64,000 nt of DNA from JALEFZ01 sp964564415 (GTDB taxonomy: Bacteria; Bacteroidota; Bacteroidia; J057), in NCBI GenBank assembly GCA_964564415.1, contig CAZMAV010000019.1:1-64000 (forward strand), in the 5' to 3' direction. A model generated the notes under the pieces. It saw nothing but the letters and a program-made list of their open reading frames with translations, was not told the origin of the DNA and ran no database searches. This document shows, one piece after another, positions 17,439 through 26,232 of the stretch. The position numbers and the translations under genes were made by a program. The stretch's first letter is position 1, and each line of letters starts with the position of its first letter.

Positions 17439-19514
17439 TCAGGACAGTTGAATGGTATCCAACCCTTCCTGGCGGGAGAGGGCTTCGGAGATCAGGAATC
17501 GCTGCACATCAAAGCCTTGTCGGGCAGGGGGACGGGTATAGGCACCATCTGCTTTGAGCCATCGGCTGTTTCTCTCGTCCTCCCACATGCTTTCCATGAT
17601 GGATTTTACCCTTCGTTTGATTTGTGGATCTTCCACTGGGAAGACCAGTTCCACCCTCCTGTCGAGGTTGCGTTGCATGAGGTCAGCGCTTCCCAGGTAG
17701 AGCTGGGTGAGTCCATTATACCTAAAAAGGAAGATACGGCTGTGCTCCAAAAAACGGCCCACTATGCTTTTGACCAGTATGTTCTCACTTATGCCAGGGA
17801 CACCGGGCCTCAGACAGCAGATGCCCCTTACGATGAGTTTTACCTCTATGCCCTGCATGGAGGCCCTGTAGAGGGACCGGATAAAGCTGGGATCTACCAG
17901 AGAATTGACCACGATAAAGATCGAAGAGGGATTTTCTTCGCTGTGATTGTGAAGGCAGGCTTCGATCTGCTTTTTGAGGCTGCTGCGAAGGGCAGATGGA
18001 GCAATGAGAAACTTTTTCCATTCCTTTTGGAGGGAGTAGCCTGTGAGAAGATTAAAGAGGGCAGACCCATCCTCTCCCATATCGGGGTTGGCGGTCATGA
18101 GGCCTATATCGGTGTAGATACCGGCGGTCTTCTCGTTGTAATTGCCGGTGCTGAGGTGGAGGTATCTTTTAATTTGCCCTTCTTCCTGCCTGACCACCAT
18201 GGTGATCTTGCAATGGGTTTTAAGGCCGAGAATGCCATAGACGACGTTGACTCCTGCGTTGTCGAGTTCTTTGGCCCAGACGATATTATTTTCCTCATCA
18301 AAACGCGCCTTTAGCTCAATGAGGGCGGTAACCTGTTTGCCATTTTCCACGGCCTGTTTGAGGGCAGCCACGATGGGGGACTGTCCGGTGGTGCGGTAGA
18401 GAGTAATCTTAATGGCAAGGACATGAGGGTCTTCGGCTGCTTCCTTGAGGAATTCAGACACGTGGTGAAAACTCTCATAAGGATGATGAAGGAGGATATC
18501 GCCTTCCGAGATTACCTCGAAGATATTTTTGTTGGTGATAAAGGGTTGGGCAGGTACGGAGGTAAAAGGCTCATCCCTGAGTTCGGGGAAGTCCAGGCTT
18601 ACAAACTGAAAGAATGCTGTGAGATCGAGATAAGAAGGGATATCGAATGTACTTTTTTCGTCGATTCCGGTCATTTGCTGGAGGAAATCCCGGTTTTCCC
18701 GGCTCATTTCGCTGCCTACCTCCATTCGGATGACGGTTCCGATTCTTCTTTTTCGCAGTTCGCGCTCGATGTGTTTGAGCAGGTCATCGGCCTCAGCTTC
18801 GGCAAGGTCGATATCGGTGTTTCGGGTGATGCGAAAGGGGGCAAGAGAAAGGATTTTCATCTTGGGGAAGAGGAGGAAGGAGTATTTTTGTATGACTTCT
18901 TCTATGGGGACAAAGTCTTTTTTTCGTCCTTCCCAGGGAATTTCAACAAAGCGGGGCAAGCTGGAGGGGATGTGAATGACAGCCCTTTTCTGTTCATTTT
19001 TATAGGGCGCCCGGAGGACGACCAGGAGGCTTAGTCCGAGGCTTCTGAGATGGGGAAAGGGGTGTGTGGGGTCGATGGCCAGGGGAGTGAGGACAGGATA
19101 GATTTGGGTCTTGAAATATTTCTCCAGATAGGCCTGTTCCCGCTTACGCAGCGAATTAATTCTGCGGATTCTGATGCCTTTCTTTTTCAACTTGGGCAAT
19201 ATATCCTTATTTAAAATCTGATACTGCACCTTCACCGACTCCTGCACGTGGTCGGTCACCATCTCTGCCTGCACCTTTGGGGTGAGGCCATCGGCTGGGG
19301 CATCGTTGATACCGGCGGCAATCTGCTCCATAAGACCGCCTACCCGGATCATGTAAAATTCGTCGAGGTTGGAACTGTAGATAGCGATAAATTTCAAGCG
19401 CTCCAGGAGGGGATGGAAGAGATCGGCAGCCTCCTCCAGCACCCGGTCGTTGAATTTCAACCAGCTCAGTTCTCTATTGAAATAGTATTTGGGATGTTTC
19501 AGGTTTACTGACAT
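17439..19514 (-). CDS. ppk1: polyphosphate kinase 1
   Basis: 691 residues from the ATG at 19514, which gives the family start (YYFNRELSWLKFNDRVLEEA); a longer in-frame start at 19595 adds 27 unrelated residues. PPK1 reversibly polymerises the gamma phosphate of ATP into polyphosphate. Visible landmarks are SSNLDEFYMIRVGGL in the N-domain, LTPLAIDPTHPFPHLRSLGL in the head domain, the autophosphorylated His in GLKTHCKITMVV, and HLSTGNYNEKTAGIYTDIGL plus LYLGSADLMQRNLDRRVEL in the C-terminal phospholipase-D-like domains. Length and motif order are standard. It is divergent from lptC and followed by the peroxidase gene. Confidence 0.95.
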   Translation of the reverse strand: MSVNLKHPKYYFNRELSWLKFNDRVLEEAADLFHPLLERLKFIAIYSSNLDEFYMIRVGGLMEQIAAGINDAPADGLTPKVQAEMVTDHVQESVKVQYQILNKDILPKLKKKGIRIRRINSLRKREQAYLEKYFKTQIYPVLTPLAIDPTHPFPHLRSLGLSLLVVLRAPYKNEQKRAVIHIPSSLPRFVEIPWEGRKKDFVPIEEVIQKYSFLLFPKMKILSLAPFRITRNTDIDLAEAEADDLLKHIERELRKRRIGTVIRMEVGSEMSRENRDFLQQMTGIDEKSTFDIPSYLDLTAFFQFVSLDFPELRDEPFTSVPAQPFITNKNIFEVISEGDILLHHPYESFHHVSEFLKEAAEDPHVLAIKITLYRTTGQSPIVAALKQAVENGKQVTALIELKARFDEENNIVWAKELDNAGVNVVYGILGLKTHCKITMVVRQEEGQIKRYLHLSTGNYNEKTAGIYTDIGLMTANPDMGEDGSALFNLLTGYSLQKEWKKFLIAPSALRSSLKKQIEACLHNHSEENPSSIFIVVNSLVDPSFIRSLYRASMQGIEVKLIVRGICCLRPGVPGISENILVKSIVGRFLEHSRIFLFRYNGLTQLYLGSADLMQRNLDRRVELVFPVEDPQIKRRVKSIMESMWEDERNSRWLKADGAYTRPPARQGFDVQRFLISEALSRQEGLDTIQLS

Positions 19515-19666
19515 AGGTACCAACCAATCTTTCTCATGGGTGGGCCAGGCCAGCCAACCCATATCCTTACAACTGCCTCTTTCAATGGGGGGCATTCAGG
19601 AGAGGGGCTCACAAAGCTCACCCCGGGAAAACTCATTCCGAATGCTTGAATTACAGTCCTTTACTT

Positions 19667-19700
19667 TTGTGCGTTAATTCGTAAATATACACTATTTTTG
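19667..19700 (+). promoter_or_regulatory. Bacteroidota-type promoter of the lptC operon
   Basis: TTG at 19667-19669 and the exact -7 box TATTTTTG at 19693-19700 are separated by 23 bases, within the range reported for Flavobacterium-type promoters. The predicted transcript start is about 15 bases before the ATG of lptC. A second TAnnTTTG match at 19710 is too close to the start codon to be the -7 box. Confidence 0.5.
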
Positions 19701-19721
19701 GATAAATATTAACTTTGCCTA

Positions 19722-20279
19722 ATGAAGCACTTCTTATCTCTATTCTGTCTCTGTCTGCTATTGGCCTGTGATTCGGAGGAGGATGGGGCTTCCACCCGAG
19801 ATTTTATGAAGACCTACGATGGGGTCCGTTCGGAATCTTTTGGGGTGACCTATTACTTTTCGGATTCAGCAAGGGTGACCGCAGAACTCAAGGCGGAGCG
19901 TATCATAGAAAAGGAGTTTCAAGAGCCTAAGCCTCAAGTGCTTCACATCCTGGATAGGGGGTTGCGGCTGAATTTCCTCAACGCCAGGGGCAGTCCCCAC
20001 TCCTACATAGAGGCCGATTCGGGAAGTTTTGATCTTAAAGACAAAAAAGGTTCTTTGTTTGGCAATGTTCGGATGAAAAACAGCAAGGGAGAAAGCCTGG
20101 AGACCGAGGCCCTTTTTTGGAACGATAAGAAGGATTCTATCTATACAGACAGGAAAGTCAGGATAGAAACCATCGATAAGATCATCATCGGAAAGCGAGG
20201 CCTCCGCTCTAATACGGAGTTTACTAACTACATCATCTACGGGATAGAGGGAGAAATCGAGACCGAGGAAGACCTTTGA
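19722..20279 (+). CDS. lptC: LPS export protein LptC
   Basis: 185 residues. A lipoprotein-type signal ends at LLLACDSEED, with the lipid-bearing Cys near residue 16. The body is the beta-jellyroll of LptC/LptA proteins: AERIIEKEFQEP, LRLNFLNARGSPHSYIEADSGSFD, GSLFGNVRMKNSKGESLETEALFWNDKKDSIYTDRKVRIET. This pattern (element conversion, then NVxxxxxxGxxLxTxxLxWxxxxxxIxT) is diagnostic. LptC hands lipopolysaccharide from the inner-membrane LptBFG transporter to LptA. In this phylum it is often followed, as here, by a hemolysin/CNNM gene. It leads an operon with the next two genes. Confidence 0.9.
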   Translation: MKHFLSLFCLCLLLACDSEEDGASTRDFMKTYDGVRSESFGVTYYFSDSARVTAELKAERIIEKEFQEPKPQVLHILDRGLRLNFLNARGSPHSYIEADSGSFDLKDKKGSLFGNVRMKNSKGESLETEALFWNDKKDSIYTDRKVRIETIDKIIIGKRGLRSNTEFTNYIIYGIEGEIETEEDL

Positions 20280-20341
20280 GGGGAGAACATCATTCCCTTT
20301 GAGTTAAAATAATCGTTAATTGACCTCGTCACCTATTGTCA

Positions 20342-20557
20342 ATGAAGCAGATAGAATATATATACCTGGTCCTGGTCATTGGAGGCATCACCTTTTTGGC
20401 CATGGAATTTGGTGAAATGAGCAACCGCACCCGTATCCTTGCTATGCTGGGCGTGGCAATCATGGCTTTTATGTACTCTTTTAGAAGAAATTCTAGGATC
20501 AAAATGGAAAAACGCTGGGAAGAAGAGGAAGAAGCCCCAGAAAATAGCGGTAAATAA
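20342..20557 (+). CDS. small two-helix membrane protein
   Basis: 71 residues from the ATG at 20342. Two membrane helices (about 6-22 and 32-48) are followed by a charged tail rich in Arg and then Glu. It lies 62 bases after lptC and three bases before the CNNM-type gene, so it belongs to that operon. No family is recognised. Its position between two envelope genes suggests an envelope role. Confidence 0.65.
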   Translation: MKQIEYIYLVLVIGGITFLAMEFGEMSNRTRILAMLGVAIMAFMYSFRRNSRIKMEKRWEEEEEAPENSGK

Positions 20558-20560
20558 TTC

Positions 20561-21850
20561 ATGGCACTTACCCTTGCAATCCTTACCCTGCTGCTCTCCT
20601 TCTTTTTTTCGGGAATGGAAATAGCCTTCCTTTCGGCCAATCGGCTGCGGACCGAGCTCCGGGCCAGGCAGGGAAATCGAGCAGCTAGGTTGCTTTCTAA
20701 CTTTCGCAAAAAGACCTCTCAGGTCCTCGTTACCATCCTGATCGGCAACAACCTCGCCCTGGTGGTTTTTGCCAATATGATGGAGAGGCTGACCAGCGAC
20801 GAACTCGACCTCTGGCTGGGGATCAACCCCGAATCCACCTACCTGATCTATACCCTCATCCAATCGGTCGTTACGACCTTGTTGGTTCTGGTCATGGCGG
20901 AGTATATTCCCAAGGCTTTTTTTCGTGCGAATGCAGAATTTCTGGTCTATCCAGGAGCCTATGCCCTGAATTTTTTCTACATCCTCCTCTACGGCCCAGT
21001 ATGGCTGGTCAACATCATCTCAAAGTTTCTCCTTAGGATCTTTTTTCGTGTTCCCATGGATGAGCGCATGGTCCCCCTGGACCAGCGGGACCTGGACCAT
21101 TATCTCCTGGAGGTGGTCGCCGAGAGTGAAGATACTCCCGTCCCCGACCTGGATACCGAGATGCTGACCAATGCCCTGGCTTTTCGCAAGACCAAGGCCC
21201 GGGATTGCATGATTCCGCGTACAGAGATTGACGCTGCCCCCGTAGATGTCTCCGTCTCCGACCTGCTGGACCAGTTTCTGGAAACTCAACTCTCAAAAAT
21301 CATCATCTTTGAGGAAAGCATGGACAATGTCAAAGGCATTATCCACTCTTCCTCCATGTTTGAATTGCCCACCAGCATCCGCGGCCTTATCCAACCCGTC
21401 ATGGTGGTTCCCGAAACCATGCCCGCCAATGAAATTCTCTTTGAACTGACCAAATCCAGCCGATCGGTAGCCCTCGTGGTGGACGAATTTGGGGGTACTT
21501 CTGGTATGATTACGGTGGAAGACCTTGTAGAAGAAGTATTTGGTGAAATAGAGGATGAGCACGACAACGAAAAAGATAAGGTTGTAGAGGACGACATGGT
21601 GGCCATTAAGAATGAAGATGGAAGCTATACGCTTGGAGCCCGCCTGGAGATCGACGACCTCAACGAAGAGTTTGACCTGGAAATCCCAGAACAAGAATCT
21701 TACAGTACCCTTGCCGGATGGATACTCTATGAGCATGAAGACATCCCCGAAGAAGGTGAGACCGTAGCCATAGAGCCTTATCACATCACCGTTCTGGAAG
21801 CCATGCAAAACCGCATTGTCAAGGTAAGGCTGGAAGTGGAGGAGAATTAA
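20561..21850 (+). CDS. CNNM/HlyC-type transporter-associated protein (hemolysin family)
   Basis: 429 residues in the standard order: a CNNM (DUF21) membrane domain (about 1-180) with FFFSGMEIAFLSANRLR and ILIGNNLALVVFANM, a CBS-domain pair (about 195-320; RDCMIPRTEIDAAPVDV, ALVVDEFGGTSGMITVEDLVEEVFGEIEDEHD), and a C-terminal CorC_HlyC domain (GARLEIDDLNEEFDLEIPE to VLEAMQNRIVKVRLEVEE). Relatives are Mg2+/Co2+ efflux proteins or regulators in the inner membrane; early hemolysin labels are misleading. In this phylum such genes often follow lptC. The stop abuts the stop of the convergent gene with no spacing. Confidence 0.9.
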   Translation: MALTLAILTLLLSFFFSGMEIAFLSANRLRTELRARQGNRAARLLSNFRKKTSQVLVTILIGNNLALVVFANMMERLTSDELDLWLGINPESTYLIYTLIQSVVTTLLVLVMAEYIPKAFFRANAEFLVYPGAYALNFFYILLYGPVWLVNIISKFLLRIFFRVPMDERMVPLDQRDLDHYLLEVVAESEDTPVPDLDTEMLTNALAFRKTKARDCMIPRTEIDAAPVDVSVSDLLDQFLETQLSKIIIFEESMDNVKGIIHSSSMFELPTSIRGLIQPVMVVPETMPANEILFELTKSSRSVALVVDEFGGTSGMITVEDLVEEVFGEIEDEHDNEKDKVVEDDMVAIKNEDGSYTLGARLEIDDLNEEFDLEIPEQESYSTLAGWILYEHEDIPEEGETVAIEPYHITVLEAMQNRIVKVRLEVEEN

Positions 21851-23011
21851 TCAGCGGCAGCGGATATCTTCCAGATCTTCGTCGATGTAGATCATATATT
21901 GAAAAGCCTTGCTGATCTTGGGAAAAGGGGCGTCCCTGCCCGCCAGCCTGCATAAAACTACCCGACCGGGGTGGTATTTTTCAATATATCCAACCATAGA
22001 TTTCAGGGCCTCTTTTTCTTCCCAACCCTCGTACTCCTCTTCAAAGTCTTTGAGATAGCGAGTAATGGCCATGACTTCGCCCTTAAAAGGAGAGCTTGGT
22101 TTTTCATTGAGTTGGCGGGCGATGGTCGGAAATTCCCAACTGATGCCCTTGGCCAACTGGGTGTGCAGAGCGCCAAACTGAGCATAGCAGCCACCGGGGT
22201 TCAGTTCGCCTTGGATGAGGAGAAAATTTCTGAACATCTGCCGTTCCCTTTCTTCCCAGCCTCGGGTGGAGAGGGCCAGGCTGATCCAATTAAAGTCGTA
22301 GCCCGCCACAGTATTCTCGACGATCATCTTGAATAGAGCAAATTCATCTCCCAAAAAATCCCGGTATTCCTCTTCTTTTTTTCCTATGTCTTTATTGAGG
22401 CGCTTGAACATGCGCTCTACTCTTTTCTCATCCATGTAAGGAGAACGATGCAGGTCTCTGGCTCTTTTCAGGTGTTTTTTTATGCCCTTGGGAAATGGTC
22501 CTGGAGGGATCTTGAGGTCCAGCACCTGAAGGGCCAATTCAGGGGAGTGCTCCAGGTCGATGCCTACTACTTTTATCCTTTCCTTGACCTCGAGTTTTTG
22601 ATTGTAGCGATAGATGCTTTGGTACATGGTCCTCATGTTGTCTGGGCAAATGGGAGCGACAGCAAGGGCCTTGTCCAGGATGCGTTCGTCGCCGCTGCGC
22701 AGGTAACTGTCCAGGAGGTAGGCGTAGCTATATCCCCCTTCTAGGATGAGGTTGCGAACCCCTGCCATCTGATGGAGGTAGAGAAGAAAATTGAGCTGTA
22801 ACTGGGTATTGATCTTTTTTCGGTGTTCTTCGCCTGTGAAAAAAAAAGAATAGTCTGGGACGATCTCATCTAAAGGCTCGAAGGAAAGAAAATTGCTGTC
22901 TCCCTTGATGACCAATGGGTGTACCAGGGAAGCCCAGGCCAGGCTGTCGGTTTGTGCATTTAGGTGAGAGGTCAAAAGACCCATTACCAGGAATATGAAT
23001 ACTTTCTTCAT
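21851..23011 (-). CDS. secreted erythromycin-esterase-like protein
   Basis: 386 residues with a signal peptide (ending near LNAQ). The erythromycin-esterase/ChaN-like layout shows as FFTGEEHRKKINTQLQLNFLLYL (cf. G-E-x-x-H), LILEGGYSYAYLLDSYLRSG, KVVGIDLEH and RERQMFRNFLLIQGELNPGGCYAQFGALHTQLA. The usual late HNxH motif is altered to FGALH, so activity is doubtful. True erythromycin esterases open macrolide rings, but the wider family has unknown activities, so a resistance role should not be assumed. It is transcribed against the CNNM-type gene with no gap. Confidence 0.55.
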   Translation of the reverse strand: MKKVFIFLVMGLLTSHLNAQTDSLAWASLVHPLVIKGDSNFLSFEPLDEIVPDYSFFFTGEEHRKKINTQLQLNFLLYLHQMAGVRNLILEGGYSYAYLLDSYLRSGDERILDKALAVAPICPDNMRTMYQSIYRYNQKLEVKERIKVVGIDLEHSPELALQVLDLKIPPGPFPKGIKKHLKRARDLHRSPYMDEKRVERMFKRLNKDIGKKEEEYRDFLGDEFALFKMIVENTVAGYDFNWISLALSTRGWEERERQMFRNFLLIQGELNPGGCYAQFGALHTQLAKGISWEFPTIARQLNEKPSSPFKGEVMAITRYLKDFEEEYEGWEEKEALKSMVGYIEKYHPGRVVLCRLAGRDAPFPKISKAFQYMIYIDEDLEDIRCR

Positions 23012-23200
23012 TGTCTTTCAGAAGGTTAACACATAGGAGAGGCGCTTACACAAGTTGCCGACCCGGCTTGTCTTATTTCACTATTTAAGGTCCAAGGTCG
23101 GAACAAGCCACATCAATTCTTTCGCCATCCTTAAAATAAATTACTATCTTTTTTGATTAGATTACTAATTTCCCTGTTCTATCCGCATTAATCATAGAGT

Positions 23201-25183
23201 ATGTTTCGATCCCCGGCCCTGTTTTTATTGTTCTTCTTCTTCCTGGGTGCATCTGTTTGGGCACAGGACAGCCTGCCCAATACAGATCCTCCCATATCCA
23301 TAGATAGCGCAGAACAGGTAGCTTTGCTGCGAATAGAACCCAAAAATACATTGGTAGCCAAGGGAGAAGGGGTTTCTTTTGTGGTAGAATGGATAAAAGA
23401 TAGCCCGGCCAGCAAAGAAATAGCCCTTGAGGTCAATGGACGCAGTTTTTCTGTATCGCTTAAAAATGGAGAAGGCAGTTTTTCGGTACCCGGGGAAGTT
23501 CTGCAAGACAGCAATGTGGTAAGATACGAAGGGGAGGAAGTCGCGAAGATTGCCATCATTCGGGTAAATTACTCTCCTTGGATGTCCCTCCTTCCTCCTC
23601 TGATCGCCATACTCCTGGCCCTGGTATTTCGCGAGGTGGTTATTTCCCTATTTACCGGAATTTTCCTGGGGGCAGTTATTCTGGCCTTTTCCTCCAGTGG
23701 AAAGGTAGGGGCAATTTTTTCTGCCTTCTTGACGGCCCTGGATCATTATGTGGTGGATGCCCTCTACGACAAAGATCATATTTCCATCATTTTATTTTCT
23801 CTGCTGATCGGGGGTATGGTGGCCATTATTTCAAAAAATGGGGGGATGCTGGGCATTGTCAACCGCATTTCCCGCATTGCTCGGACGGCTAAGTCGGGCC
23901 AATTGGCTACCTGGCTCCTCGGTGTCGTTATCTTTTTCGACGATTATGCAAATTCCCTCGTGGTGGGAAATACCATGCGAAACATCACTGACAAGCTGCG
24001 GATATCGAGAGAAAAACTTTCTTACATCGTAGACTCTACCGCAGCGCCAGTCTCGGCCCTGGCTTTCATTTCGACCTGGATTGCGGCAGAACTTTCCTAC
24101 ATAGAGGATGGAATGGTACAACTACAGGGGCTGCCAGAGGGGCTTTCGCCCTACAAGGTATTTCTGATGTCCCTTCCTTATTCCTTTTATCCCATTCTGA
24201 CTCTTTGTTTTATTCTCTTGCTGATTTTTTCAGGCAAGGATTTTGGGCCCATGCTAAAGGCCGAACAACGGGCCAGGAGTACCGGAGAGGTCAAGCGGGA
24301 AGAAGGGGAGGTCAAGATCAGCGAAGAAGTCTCCCATTTTGAGCCCATCGAAGGATTGGTTCCCAAGGCCTACAATGCCGTAATTCCGGTTTTGGTCCTG
24401 GTATTTGGTGTCCTGATAGGACTTTTGTTTACAGGCTGGGATGGAGAAATCTGGAGAGACGAGGAAATGAGTTTTGCGGCTAAGATTTCCTCCATCATTG
24501 GCAATTCTAACTCTTATCTGGCCCTGATGTGGGCCTCCCTTACAGCTGTGATCGTAGCCCTGATCATGACCCTGGGGCAGGGCATGATGTCCCTGGTCGA
24601 CGCTGTCAATGTGATGGTGGGCGGCTTCAAGGCCATGCTTTCTGCCCTGATTATTTTGACCCTGGCCTGGGGCTTACAGGGAGTTACCACGGATATCCAC
24701 ACAGCCGACTTCCTGACCGACCTCTTGGGGGATAACCTGGCTCCGTATTGGCTGCCGGTGATTACTTTTTTGTTGGGAGCCGTAGTAGCCTTTTCCACGG
24801 GGTCCTCTTGGGGGACCATGGCGATTCTCTATCCCCTGGTCATTCCCCTTGCCTGGAAAATTTCTGTGGATTTTGGTTTGCCTACGGAAGAGAGTCTGGC
24901 CATATTTGCCAATGTGGTCGCCTGCATCCTGGCAGGATCAGTCCTGGGAGATCATTGTTCGCCCATTTCCGATACCACCATCCTCAGTTCTCTGGCCTGT
25001 GATGTCAATCACATCGACCATGTCCAGACACAGTTGCCTTACGCCCTGGTGGTGGGTACGGTAGCTATCCTGGTGGGAATCATTCCTTCTTCCTTCGGAA
25101 TTCCAATGTGGATTTGCTTTATTTTTGGAATAGGAGCCCTTTGGGGGGTGATCCGTTATTATGGAAAATACACCCAGGTTTGA
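23201..25183 (+). CDS. NhaC-family Na+/H+ antiporter with extra N-terminal domain
   Basis: 660 residues. The C-terminal 530 are an NhaC/YqkI-type antiporter with about 11-12 membrane helices; landmarks are ALVFREVVISLFTGIFLG, VVIFFDDYANSLVVGNTMR, DSTAAPVSALAFISTWIA, FSTGSSWGTMAILYPLVIPL and SVLGDHCSPISDTTILSS. Before it lie a signal peptide (FLGASVWAQ) and a beta-rich, Ig-like stretch (about 25-120), which would be periplasmic. Typical NhaC proteins lack this part. The family exchanges Na+ for protons, or malate/lactate with Na+, at the inner membrane. A Crp/Fnr regulator gene follows 152 bases later, with no evidence that they are linked. Confidence 0.88.
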   Translation: MFRSPALFLLFFFFLGASVWAQDSLPNTDPPISIDSAEQVALLRIEPKNTLVAKGEGVSFVVEWIKDSPASKEIALEVNGRSFSVSLKNGEGSFSVPGEVLQDSNVVRYEGEEVAKIAIIRVNYSPWMSLLPPLIAILLALVFREVVISLFTGIFLGAVILAFSSSGKVGAIFSAFLTALDHYVVDALYDKDHISIILFSLLIGGMVAIISKNGGMLGIVNRISRIARTAKSGQLATWLLGVVIFFDDYANSLVVGNTMRNITDKLRISREKLSYIVDSTAAPVSALAFISTWIAAELSYIEDGMVQLQGLPEGLSPYKVFLMSLPYSFYPILTLCFILLLIFSGKDFGPMLKAEQRARSTGEVKREEGEVKISEEVSHFEPIEGLVPKAYNAVIPVLVLVFGVLIGLLFTGWDGEIWRDEEMSFAAKISSIIGNSNSYLALMWASLTAVIVALIMTLGQGMMSLVDAVNVMVGGFKAMLSALIILTLAWGLQGVTTDIHTADFLTDLLGDNLAPYWLPVITFLLGAVVAFSTGSSWGTMAILYPLVIPLAWKISVDFGLPTEESLAIFANVVACILAGSVLGDHCSPISDTTILSSLACDVNHIDHVQTQLPYALVVGTVAILVGIIPSSFGIPMWICFIFGIGALWGVIRYYGKYTQV

Positions 25184-25279
25184 GGGCGATAGGGTATATT
25201 TATTAAGGAAAAATTTGCATAAAATTGACGCATGGGAGACAGATCTGTTTTGATTGATCGATGTTTCAACCCAAATTGA

Positions 25280-25327
25280 AGGTTAGCGGTTAAACAGCTG
25301 TAAATCATAAAAAATCGATGCTAACCT
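25280..25327. promoter_or_regulatory. inverted repeat before the Crp/Fnr-type gene
   Basis: aggttagc (25280-25287) and gctaacct (25320-25327) are perfect 8-bp complements 32 bases apart, ending eight bases before the ATG. The spacing suits a stem in the leader RNA better than an operator for a dimer. The meaning is not established. Confidence 0.3.
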
Positions 25328-25335
25328 AAGTTCTT

Positions 25336-26034
25336 ATGGACAATTCTGGAAATATCTGGTATTTGGAGGAAGTGAATCTGTTCGAGTACTTCTGTCCGGT
25401 TACGGGGGCGCAGGAAAAATACGACAAGCTGCCGAAGAGAAGCTATAAGAAAGGAGAATTTATCTATTTCACTCAGGATACCTCCGACAAGGTCTTTTTC
25501 ATCCACAAGGGAGCCGTCAAGGTGGGAAGCTACACCGATGATGGGGAGGAAATGATCAAGGTCGTCCTCCATCCCGGAGAGGTTTTTGGTGAGCTTTCGG
25601 TATTTGGGGAGGAAAAAAGGGCTGATTTTGCCCTGGCCATGGAAGATACAGAGCTTTGCGCACAGGACAGGGATACGATCACCGATCTCATGCGCGATGT
25701 AAATGATTTCGGCTTGTTTCTGAATCGACTTATGGGGCAGCGCATCATTTATACCCAAAATCGCCTGGAGTCTTTGCTTTTCAAAGACGCCAAAACCAGG
25801 ATCACCGAATATGTCCTCGACCAAGCCAAGAGACATGGCAAGACCCTGGCCGACGGTGCTGTAAAGATCAGAAATTACCTTACGCACCAGGAGATCGCCA
25901 ATTTTACGGGTACTTCCAGGCAGACCGTAACCACTGTCCTCAACCAACTCAGGGAAGAAAGGCTGATAGACTTCGATCGAAAGCGCATCATCATTCGCAA
26001 CCTCACCGGGATGAAGGCTTCCGTAGCAGTTTAA
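25336..26034 (+). CDS. Crp/Fnr-family transcription regulator
   Basis: 232 residues. A cyclic-nucleotide-binding-type beta barrel (about 25-140) shows YKKGEFIYFTQDTSDKVFFIHKGAVKV and HPGEVFGELSVFGEEKRADFALA, then the dimer helix, then a winged helix (NYLTHQEIANFTGTSRQTVTTVLNQLREERLIDFDR). The Arg/Ser contacts of E. coli CRP for cAMP (RSA in the PGExFGE loop) read KRADF here, so cAMP binding is not assured. There are no Cys clusters for an FeS centre. It likely binds DNA as a dimer; targets are unknown. Confidence 0.9.
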   Translation: MDNSGNIWYLEEVNLFEYFCPVTGAQEKYDKLPKRSYKKGEFIYFTQDTSDKVFFIHKGAVKVGSYTDDGEEMIKVVLHPGEVFGELSVFGEEKRADFALAMEDTELCAQDRDTITDLMRDVNDFGLFLNRLMGQRIIYTQNRLESLLFKDAKTRITEYVLDQAKRHGKTLADGAVKIRNYLTHQEIANFTGTSRQTVTTVLNQLREERLIDFDRKRIIIRNLTGMKASVAV

Positions 26035-26232
26035 GATAGTGGGAAGCTTCTGATTTTTCCTTGTACCAATGGCTTGAATGCCATGGGATACAACCCATAA
26101 ATTTTCCTCCTGACCGAGGCAAGATTCTAGCTGCCTTTATCCAATTGTTTTTTCGCCCCTCGCTTTGTCTACCATCCCGGAAGGCCATTTTTTCTATTGT
26201 CCCTGCCTTAATTTTTGGCTTAATTCGCCTCT

